A stretch of DNA of 64,000 nt. Origin: Hexactinellida sp. DTS-2022. Its lineage: Eukaryota; Porifera; Hexactinellida. Numbering within the stretch: position 1 is the first letter of the stretch; each line of letters opens with the position of its first letter. Both the position numbers and the translations under genes were made by a program. The notes under the pieces are model-generated. The model was not told the origin of the DNA, made no database searches, and saw only the letters and a program-made list of their open reading frames with translations. Positions 55,623-64,000 of the stretch are shown piece after piece. The stretch lies in NCBI GenBank assembly GCA_028753945.1, contig JAPNXP010000018.1:1116001-1180000 (forward strand), read 5' to 3'.

Positions 55623-55803
55623 TATATGAGAAATTAGATAACTAAATTATAAGTTAGCTAACTAATAATATATATTATAATAATAGAAACCATAATTATA
55701 AACAACTGAAGCCATAATGCTAAATCGCCAACATCTCCCGCGGGAGATGTTGGCGATTCGACAACATCTCCCGATTGACAACATCTCCCATAACACATAT
55801 ACG

Positions 55804-56407
55804 GTAACTATTCCTTTGCGTTTGTAAACGCTATGGTAACATTTCGCAATTAATATTTGTAACAATATAGGTTACCCAACTATTTTATATTTGTATAACG
55901 GGTCTCTCATACAATGCATGTCCGGGTTGTCCTCATTGAATCTACGAGACTGCAGTTCGCTACTACAATATAATCATAGAGACAGCATCTAAAGTGCTTT
56001 AGGAAATAAGAAGAAATGCTTGGGAAATAAATTGTGGGTTAGTTTTATAATGCAGCAAATTGGAGAATTAATGGTGCTTTATTTACACCTATTTGATTGT
56101 TACAATTACAACTTACAAGTGAACTTACTGAACTCCCGTTATAACGAAGTTGGATATAACGAAATACCCGCGCGCCCGCTTATAACGAAATTGATATTTC
56201 CACCCCGCACTAGATGCGCTAATTATTATCTGCTTATAACGAATATCCGGATATAACGTAGGAATTTACAGGTCCCAAGCACTTCGTTATAACGAGAGTT
56301 GACTGTATATTAATAAGCGGAATTTGTTATTCTCACCATTTAATTCGTAAGAACCTAATAATACAAATTATAAAATAACTAAGTGACTTTAGGTTACCAA
56401 GCGTGCA
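55804..56407. other. Gene-free stretch with one MITE, downstream of spermidine synthase
   Basis: No coding frame I can support. It holds a TA-flanked MITE at 56128-56305 and AT-rich sequence, part of which must be the 3' UTR of the minus-strand spermidine synthase gene. Confidence 0.5.
56128..56305. mobile_element. TA-flanked MITE, 'cggatataacgaa' family
   Basis: Ends CTGAACTCCCGTTATAACGA and TTATAACGAGAGTTGACTG between TA dinucleotides; the internal tataacgaaatacccgcgcg is the best preserved of the family in this window. Confidence 0.8.
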
Positions 56408-57274
56408 CTACATTTCCTTCTGTATGTAGTGTGGGATTGTTAGAAATGATCCCCTGTGGTAGTCCTTACTATAAATCTGTATTCCCAGTTTATCCAGCTC
56501 TTCCTTTGAGAAACTCCTCAGTGGCTCTTTGAAACAGGTATCAGCTGATTTGCTACACAGCAGAAAACCAAGGGAACCATATGGGTACGTAGGTATGCTG
56601 AAAGTTGCATACTCGACTCTAGGGAAGAGCTCGCGAGAGAATTTCATCATTTTCTTTATCATGGGCATATCAAACCATATGCATCCACCCTGTGAACAGA
56701 GAATGCCATCAGGCCGCAGCGCGCGCTCCAGGAGAGCGCAGTGCGCCTTCTCGAATAGGGATTCCGCTGGGCCCACTGGGTCCGACGTGTCCGAGATTAT
56801 GACGTCAAAGGAACTGTCATCGCATGCCTTTACATACTGTACCGCGTCAGAGACTATAACCGTAGCTTTCGGATGCGAGAAGCCAGCTGATAAGCCAGGC
56901 AGGAACTCCTTAGACAGCTCGATGACGCGCTCATCGATCTCACACATGACTACCTCCTCGACGCTGGAATGTTTGACGGCTTCTCTCAGCGCGCCCCCGT
57001 CCCCGCCGCCTATTATTAGCACCCGCTTTGGGTCGGGGTGCGACATGAGAGGGATGTGCACGATATTCTCGTTGTATATCCTCTCGTCCTTCTCCGTGAG
57101 CTGTATGACCCCGTCCAATACGAGCACAGCCCCGAACACAGGGTTCCTGAATAGCAATATGCTCTGGTACTTGGATCTCTCGCTAGCCAACACCTCACTC
57201 ACTTCTAGAGATGTAGCCTGGTGCGGCCACATCGGACTCTTCTCATGAAACCACCCGTCCACTATAAGGTCCAT
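56408..57274 (-). CDS. SRM: Spermidine synthase, single exon
   Basis: Aminopropyltransferase making spermidine from putrescine and decarboxylated SAM. 288 residues, the length of metazoan SRM. Start MDLIVDGWFHEKSPMWPHQA. Cofactor-binding loop IIGGGDGGALREAVKH; the catalytic aspartate lies in IISDTSDPVGPAESLFE; further family blocks are LDGVIQLTEKDERIYNENI, CSQGGCIWFDMPMIKKM and PTYPYGSLGFLLCSK. Cytosolic, no targeting signal. GC-richer than its surroundings and intronless. The nearest upstream gene is SLC25A11, same strand, 295 bp away (SLC25A11 ends at 57569). Confidence 0.96.
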   Translation of the reverse strand: MDLIVDGWFHEKSPMWPHQATSLEVSEVLASERSKYQSILLFRNPVFGAVLVLDGVIQLTEKDERIYNENIVHIPLMSHPDPKRVLIIGGGDGGALREAVKHSSVEEVVMCEIDERVIELSKEFLPGLSAGFSHPKATVIVSDAVQYVKACDDSSFDVIISDTSDPVGPAESLFEKAHCALLERALRPDGILCSQGGCIWFDMPMIKKMMKFSRELFPRVEYATFSIPTYPYGSLGFLLCSKSADTCFKEPLRSFSKEELDKLGIQIYSKDYHRGSFLTIPHYIQKEM

Positions 57275-57568
57275 TCTCTCAGTTCGTTATACAAATATAA
57301 ATAATAAAGCTATTATTTGAATATTGTATTATCGTTCTACCAATGTATACCTTCCCAGTTTAAGAAAATAATAATAAACATACTAATCATTGAGAAAAGT
57401 ACTAAAACAAATTACATTTAAATTAATCGGTTACAAATGTTCACTGCACACGTAATGGTTATATCTATTGATTGTAGTGTACAGTATAACACAATACTAA
57501 GTGAGCAGGTTGTACTGAGAGAGTGCTTCAAATATTATGTCTCCAGCTTGAGTTTATACGTATGTATT

Positions 57569-60560
57569 TCAGTCTCTGTTACTGTACTGTAAGTAGTAGT
57601 ATTTCATTTTCTCCAGGAATACGAATAAGAGAATTGTATGCGGGCCCACACGTATAAAATAGGCGAGGGATCCTTTCCATAAACTGAAAAATCCTTCTGT
57701 TTTAATTGTTTTTACGAATACATCCTAAAATTCATTCACAGTAAACCTCCTATACTGACACTTCTAAATAAGGGACACATTTTCCGGGCCAAAATCCTAT
57801 ATACAGTTTTTCAACAAATTTTGGTTTATAAAACACCTCTATATAAACTAACAAGTCATGGACGCATATATATTCCATCGAGGTGTTTCACAGTAATTAA
57901 TAATATCACATATATTTAAAAATAATTATATACTCACTAAAGCACTGTTATAAGTAGGATGTCCATCAAGTATTTTCTGATTTTGAATTCTATTATACAC
58001 ATTGAATTATTACTCAGGTATTCTAAATTCAATCAATGAATTAGCAATGAGAATTACCTAGTTTTGCAAATATCCACTGGCATGGTAGCTATTGTAGCCA
58101 TCCCTCCAGCAAACAAACTACTCGCAAAGTGACAGTAGATATTATCCTTCATAAACTCTGTAGAGATAGATATACAAACATTATACATTCAGTTAGTATT
58201 AATATTATCTACCCACCGTTTTGTATAAGGAACTGTTTGGCTTGTGAATAGGAAGCTAGTTGCGATGCGTTTGAGAAAATAGCTCGCACTACAGTGGGTC
58301 TCCATCCCTATAGTGACGAAGAGACGATTAGCTAAAAAATATTAAAATGACATAATTACTATAAATTGACGTTGCTAAGTAATATAATACAAATATGCAA
58401 AAGTGATCCCACTTACTGTTAGCAGAGTAGATACGCCTTCTCGCTTAGAGATTTTGGAGAAACCATCGAACACATTCTTGTAGCCCCTCCTCTCTTTCAA
58501 GGGAAGTCTACCGAATATTAGATTAAAGTTATAATATCCCAATTGATCTTATGCAGGGTATTATACAGGACTAGAGTATGAATTTTCTACGCCTAAAAGG
58601 TCAGTTTTGTATTATCTATGGGGACTTTCGGCAGTTTTCGCGCTCCTAAACGCAAACATATCCCAATTTACACGCCTCTAGGCGTATGGCGCGCTCCTGG
58701 ATATACATATATATCCTATGTCTCTTACCGTCCGTCTAAGCACATTCTCACTAGCACCACGTCGGCAGGGGTACCGAATATGGCTCCGAAAGAACCTGCT
58801 ATGCCGCCTATAAGAAGAGAGATTATACTAGCAGCTTTAATACTTATTATAATTATAACACATACCTATTAAACACTTCATAAATATGTTAGGAGGTGTT
58901 CCATCTTCACTAAGTACAGAGAGAGAATGAATTACGTATTATTATAGTTTCTAGTAGAGTATACCTTGTGAAGTGATCAAATAAAGTTGTATATACTCCC
59001 ATTCTCCCAGTAGTGTAGGTAGCCTGTCTCATTAAACCAGCTGTGAGTCTATCAATAGGATATACTATGTACCACTAATTACAGACTTTACAGTAATATT
59101 ATCTATTCACTACATTAGAACCTCGTTAATACGAACTCCAACGGACGGTAAAAATTTGTTCGCTTTATCCGGAGTTCGTATTAAGTAACCGGAGTAATAC
59201 CCATTGAATAGCCATTGTAGGGACCTAACTTTGTGGAACTGTTTGTTTGTCTTATCCGGAAATTCGTGATAACCGTGTTCGTACAAACGAGGTTCTACTG
59301 TATGTAGTATCATCCTAATTAGGTGTGTATTTACCCGCTCCACAGAGCTGGCACGCCCTCGGCTCTCGATATCTTAATGCAAGCGTCCAAAGTGTTCTTG
59401 TACTGACTCTTCGCTCCCAACTCGCCTGTTAATGTTACATAAGTATTATATTTGATGAAGGGTAATAAACTGGTAATTGGTAAATTATAATGCGATAAAA
59501 TGCAAACTACTACAATTTTGACAAATATTTCCAATATTAATGAACTTTACTAATTCGAACAGATTCATTAATCGGAATAATTATATATTTTTATTTGTTA
59601 CAATCCTGTTCCGATTAGCGAAGGGAAGGTTCAATGTAGTTGTAGCAAAAATTAGATGACTAGTTAGAAGGTACGTAAAAGTTGTATTATTAAAGTTTGC
59701 AAATCGTTATATGTTTCGCTATATTGAACAGAAATATATCCAACTTCCAAAATGCTGTAATATTAGTATACCTGTCATTTGCATTCTGTTTTTTAGAACA
59801 TCAGTTGGTTGTACGAAACAAGTTGCACCCATCCTACAAATACACATACATAGTACATAGTATATGCTATTCTACACAGAAATTATATAATAAAATGATC
59901 ACAATTCAACAACAAAATATTGCTAAGTAGTGACAATTATGGAAACAAAATTAACAAATCGATCCAAATATGTTTATTGTTGTTGTGTCTAACAAATAAC
60001 TTGTAATAATACATAGAAATTAGTTCTCATTTAGTATATTTATGAGTATTATCGACTGTTGAGTTTGCAATTCTCAGATACACTGAAAGAAGGACTCAGT
60101 ATAACTGAAATTGCACCCTATTTTATTCTTCGGAAATGATAAATTCAGCTTTTCCTATTTTATAATATACGACTATATTTTTATATAATCTATTATCTAA
60201 TTGTCAGTAACAGTGCAGTGTTGGACCTCATTGAATATCAAATGAGTCCCTAAGCTCAAGTAGAACAAAAATCGTACCCCAAGTGCCACTCCGCACCTAC
60301 ATACCAACTTTCAGCCCTCAATCTATAAGGTGTGGGCAGGGCACAGTCTACGGAAAATAATAATAAAAGCAGTAATTTCAATACTGGCCCAATAGTAGTC
60401 AGCACAGTAAAAGTAATAAGCTCACTCACCCTGCTAAACCACCAAATATGAAGCTGGCAATTTTAGGAATTCTGTTCTTCGGCTTAGCGATCTCTGGCAG
60501 TGGTGCGGTCCCTTTCACCTGGCTAGTCTGAGGTGTCATGTTCTTGTACACAGTGTTCAT
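57569..60560 (-). CDS. SLC25A11: Mitochondrial 2-oxoglutarate/malate carrier
   Basis: Inner-membrane carrier of the SLC25 family. Exons on the minus strand: 60560-60430, 59833-59772, 59425-59335, about 59043-58965, 58918-58867, 58837-58728, 58508-58435, 58312-58217, 58155-58060, 58012-57947, 57726-57569. The protein follows human SLC25A11: IASFIFGGLAG, MGATCFVQPTDVLKNRMQM (carrier signature P-x-D-x-x-K), MRQATYTTGRMGVYTTLFDH, FGAIFGTPADVVLVRM, VVRAIFSNASQLASYSQAK, ATIATMPVDICKTR, EGFFSLWKGSLAYFIRVGPH. All three P-x-(D/E)-x-x-(K/R) signatures are present, the second as PADVVLVR. N-terminal 30 residues are extended and Pro/Thr-rich. Middle exon ends are approximate. Confidence 0.92.
59113..59300. 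mobile_element. TA-flanked MITE, 'cagtagaacctcgtta' family
   Basis: Ends CATTAGAACCTCGTTAATAC and ACAAACGAGGTTCTACTG with TA on both sides; inside ccaacggacggtaaaaa and ccattgtagggacct, shared with 55440 and 63645. The right end lies 35 bp from an SLC25A11 exon (59335). Confidence 0.85.
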
Positions 60561-61874
60561 GTGTGGATAGTATGACTAGCTCAGAGACAGCCTAAACAAC
60601 AAATATAATGCAATCCAAAGTAATTACGAAAATTAGTGTATACTACAACATTGATTACCGTATTTCCCTGAATAAGCGGCGGGTCAATAAAAACGACATT
60701 AGTTGATCAGTGGAGTGTAAATCTATTGATTTTGGTAACTTCAGTATGTATACTGTCGGTGAGAACCATTAGAACCGACCTAAATAATATTTTCTGGATT
60801 TTTCAAAAAAAATCAAGATATTTTGACCCACGAAAACAGTAAGCGCCGAGCACTTATTCGAAGCAATACGGTACTCAGAAATATAACTACATAGTGGGAA
60901 GAATCTAAATTCTAACACAACAAACAGATCAGGTATTTCATCCTTGATTTATAGCTACAAAACTGCCTATATCTTTGATATCGGTAATCATCACTTGACT
61001 TTTACCAATTACGATATACTGAAAGAATGCAACCTAATTAGCACTCTGAAAGCAATTTTTGTACAACGTGATGACTTCAAATTATTGTAATTCAGAATTT
61101 CAGATGCAGTTTGTATTGCAAATTGGCAGAATTGAATTGAGTGATTATTTTTACACACCTAACTTACGGAACGTAAATTGCTAAATCGCCTGATTTCTAA
61201 AGTTTGGCTACGCCCTTGATAGTGTTAAGACATAAAATATGTCTATGCTTTTGATAACTTTTTGATAACTTCAAAACAAGTCCTAATTTTTGTAACTTTA
61301 TTTGCTTATAGTTAAATTGTATTACAGCTTTGCATTATCTCTATTATGGAATTATATAAACGATAACATTCAATTCCAAAGCAAATTTCGGCTGCACCCA
61401 ATTGTGTCATCGTTTTAATATTTACAGAAAAACATTGTTAATAATAATTCTATTAATTACTCACCTCTTTGAGGTTCTAATTTATGGAGATATCTGATTT
61501 GCATCAGTAGAGGTAAGTATATTATAGTTACACAAACCACTTTGATACTAATTCTAATAAATTTGAATTGGAACACGATAGCCTAGAGCAATCATGGAAA
61601 TAGAGCAACCTACCAACGAACCAATTTATACAGGATAAGTATACTCGTCTTACAATTTTATCCTCGTCAACTTGAAAATAGGCTTTGAATTCTAATAATT
61701 ATAAGATAGATTTTCCTTATTATGACCAGACTAGAATAAAGTGGAGTATATAAATTATACAACTCAACTCCAATTTGGGAACCAAGGGGCAGTCGGATAC
61801 CATAGCTTGTTAGTTATATTGGGTATTAGTCATTATAGATATTCTTATTTCTGCGAATTAGCTAGTTAGGTGTG
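60561..61874. other. Shared upstream region of SLC25A11 and the G-alpha gene
   Basis: The divergently transcribed SLC25A11 (-) and G-alpha (+) genes are separated by 1.3 kb that holds a MITE at 60656-60873 and otherwise AT-rich sequence without a frame I trust. Promoters of both genes should be here. A purine-poor stretch ends at the G-alpha start at 61875. Confidence 0.5.
60656..60873. mobile_element. MITE, second copy of the TACCGTA...TACGGTA family
   Basis: Begins taccgtatttccctgaataa and ends cttattcgaagcaatacgg-ta; shares gttgatcagtggagtgtaa and gagaaccattagaaccgacc with the copy at 23021-23282, confirming a mobile family. Confidence 0.8.
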
Positions 61875-63159
61875 ATGAGTTGTTTTGGGACGCCGGAGGA
61901 GAGACATGCCAAGGAGGTGAACCAACAGATCCAGCGAGATCTCAAGAAGCACAAGAAAGACCTAAAGAACACAAAGAAACTTCTGTTACTCGGGACGGGG
62001 GAGTCTGGGAAAACTACTTTCATAAAACAAATGCGAATCCTACACGGCAAGCCCTACTCACAGGCAGAATTAGATGTTTTCCGGACTCTCGTCTACCGAA
62101 ATATTTACATAGCAGTGCAGGTGCTAGTCGACGCGATGGACCTGTTGGAGCTGGAGTACGAGATGAAACCCAACCAGGCAGAGGTCGACAGGTTCATGGA
62201 GATAGACTACGAGAACCCGCCCGCCCAGCTCTCCCTCGAGGACTACAGTTTTATCAAAAACTTCTGGAAAGACAAAGGTAATACTTCTTATAAATACTAC
62301 GCTACTAACACTATTGAGGTGTCAAAATCCGCGAAATGTAATTACTACCATGAGATGAGATGCCAATAGATTTAGTATAACCTACTCCGCTAATTTGCAA
62401 TACTGTCTGGACCAACATATCCCAACAAAACTATATATATCCCTTGTGTAGCTATGAGTGTAATCAGCTGATACAATTGCTCCCATAGGTGTGAAGGATT
62501 GCTTCGAGAAGAGAAACAAATTCCAGATTTCAGACTCAGCCGAGTATTTCCTGGACGCTCTGGACCGCGTCAAGGAGTCGGACTACAACCCGACGCGAGA
62601 CGACATTGTGCGCGTGCGACTCAAGACCGTAGGGGTGCACGAGTACAACTTCAACATCCATGGTCAGAACTTCCTCATGGTGGACGTGGGGGGCCAGCGG
62701 GGGGAGCGGAGAAAGTGGATCTCCTCCTTCGAGAATGTGCAGAGCGTGATATTCCTGACTGCCATCAGCGAGTATGACCAGGTCCTGGCAGAGACGGACG
62801 AAGACGACAATCGACTGTTGGAGAGTCTGCAACTGTTCGAGACCATCATCCGGTATCCATGGTTCAAGAACGCTGCAATGGTAGTGTTCTTCAACAAGAA
62901 AGATCTTTTCGAGAAGAAAATCAAGACTTCTCATCTGGAGGACTACTTTCCTTACGACGGAGCCAAGGGCGAGGTTAAGGCGGCCAGCAATTATATAAAA
63001 CAAATGTTCAAAGAGGTGTATGGGACCCGGGGGGACGCACTCTGCACTCATTTCACCTGCGCGACCGACACTGATGCCATGGGGAAGATATTCGACGCAG
63101 TGAAAAGTTTCATTTTGAACCAAAACATAATCGAAATTGCTGGCGGGACGTTTACTTGA
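61875..63159 (+). CDS. GNAQ-like: G protein alpha subunit, Gq-like
   Basis: Two exons, 61875-62277 and 62489-63159, joined in phase 1, 357 residues. The ATG at 61875 (MSCFGTPEERHAKEV) has Cys3 for palmitoylation and no Gly2 for myristoylation; an upstream GTG is not used. P-loop GTGESGKTTFIKQ, switch I R-x-x-T in VRLKTVGVHEY, switch II DVGGQRGERRKW, FFNKKD, and TCATD are all present, so it should bind and hydrolyse GTP. The middle (TAISEYDQVLAETDEDDNRL, SLQLFETIIRYPWF) is most like the Gq class. The C-terminus (IIEIAGGTFT) differs from all vertebrate receptor-coupling tails (Gq ends EYNLV). Orthology within the family is therefore uncertain. Confidence 0.93.
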
Positions 63160-64000
63160 TTAATCACTGCCTGCATAGTATTGTATAGTAAATGTCTGTA
63201 AATATTCAATCGGGGTACTATTTAGCTTGTATATATTGGACAATTGTGTATGTGGTAATTCCATTTTAGCCAGTTTGCTTTTAGTACTTTATCTCGTATT
63301 ACTTTTCAATATTAGTCGCATTGCTTTGATGGGTTTAGTTAAATTACATATTGTTTTATTGTATGTACGTATTTTGTGTTAATATTTAGTGATTGAATAT
63401 TATGTATACTATGTGCATTTCTCAACTATTTTAATGAAATTTATCGGTTTTTGGACACTGTTGTTTATAAATTTGAGTTGGACAAACTAACAAGAACTTG
63501 TAGCATTTGTATTTAATTAATCAAAACACCCGGGAGACTCTGAACTTGTTTCGCCTTTTTTGAAATTCGTACTATTAACAAGCGTTACAAGGTTTGATAC
63601 AAACGGGTAATTACACACTTCATACACGTAATTTAAAACTATTACAGTAGAACCTCGTTAATACGAACACCAACGGACGGTCCAAAATTGTTCGTCTTAT
63701 CCGGAGTAATACCAATTGAATAGCCATTGTAGGGACTTGATTTTGTGTAAATATCTGTTCGGCTTATCCGGAAATTCGTATCAACCGTGTTCCTACTAAC
63801 GAGGTTCTACTGTATATATTTGATACCATAGCATTCTATACTCTAAGGCAATGCCGCGGTTGAATGGACTTGGACCATGGATGAACTAGTATAGTCAACT
63901 AAATATATGCAATGCAATTATTCTTCGAAATAAGTAATCCAGGGTGCTTCTACTTATGTAAATGTTTTATATAAAGGTGGTCATGTACAAGACGCATATT
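63160..64000. other. 3' flank of the G-alpha gene
   Basis: AT-rich, no coding frame seen. Contains the G-alpha 3' UTR and a TA-flanked MITE at 63645-63812. The last 180 bp show nothing recognisable. Confidence 0.5.
63645..63812. mobile_element. TA-flanked MITE, 'cagtagaacctcgtta' family
   Basis: Ends CAGTAGAACCTCGTTAATAC and ACTAACGAGGTTCTACTG with TA on both sides, a nearly perfect terminal inverted repeat. The inside (caacggacggtccaaaattg, ttgaatagccattgtaggga) matches 59113 and 55440. One of the best preserved family members here. Confidence 0.88.

Larger units (their letters stand above)
50866..55803. mobile_element. 4.9-kb composite block bounded by inverted repeats
   Basis: The left arm (about 50866-51108) and right arm (about 55367-55803, with a MITE at 55440-55622 inside it) are inverted copies: tatgggagatgttgtcaatc and its inverse, the self-complementary acatctcccgcgggagatgt, and tcttgtatatttatactcaa with its inverse at the inner edge. 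Between them are the two 1.4-kb direct repeats and AT-rich sequence, with no transposase or other gene. It resembles a large foldback or non-autonomous transposon. I could not identify target duplications. Confidence 0.6.

Overview
The window is nuclear DNA of an animal, AT-rich, with spliceosomal introns bounded mostly by GT-AG. The gene set points to a metazoan: protein kinase D with two C1 domains and a PH domain, a Gq-like G-alpha, the BLOC-3 subunit HPS1, UBAC2, FHIT, ABCD4. Compact genes, short introns, many single-exon genes and dense short TA-flanked transposons would suit an early-branching invertebrate such as a sponge, but I cannot fix the phylum from sequence alone.

Layout. 107-7723 (+): 3' part of a protein kinase D gene. 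8514-9756 (+): a CCDC24-like gene. 10166-32558 (+): SCFD1/SLY1 in about 27 exons, whose introns hold six other genes that look single-exon: HPS1 (+), an NHL-repeat gene (-), a multi-pass membrane protein (+), an ABHD12-like hydrolase (-), a POM121-like FG/proline-rich protein (+) and PIGS (+). 32778-33704 (-): UBAC2. 33937-43745 (-): ABCD4, whose introns hold, on the opposite strand, a hypothetical ORF, a cyclic-nucleotide-binding-domain gene, a broken NHL-repeat copy and a two-exon ERAL1. 44045-44320 (+): an ERG28-like fragment with a frame problem at its start. 44681-47012 (-): FHIT, with SDHD (+) nested in its last intron. 48028-50685 (-): OTUB1. 50866-55803: a gene-free block of repeats bounded by inverted repeats. 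56408-57274 (-): spermidine synthase. 57569-60560 (-): SLC25A11. 61875-63159 (+): a G-alpha gene.

The most striking single observation is in FHIT. Its first coding exon is split by a 772-bp inverted-repeat element flanked by a perfect 7-bp target duplication; removing the element and one copy of the duplication gives an uninterrupted 157-residue FHIT. No canonical splice sites would remove it. The inverted arms encode a short peptide resembling part of a REEP/Yop1 protein. The second theme is nesting: three host genes (SCFD1, ABCD4, FHIT) hold most of the other genes of the window inside their introns.

The genes are ordinary housekeeping and signalling genes with no obvious shared pathway. 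The accessory DNA is mainly short non-autonomous DNA transposons: TA-flanked pogo/mariner-like elements in several sequence families, and hAT-like elements with 8-bp duplications.
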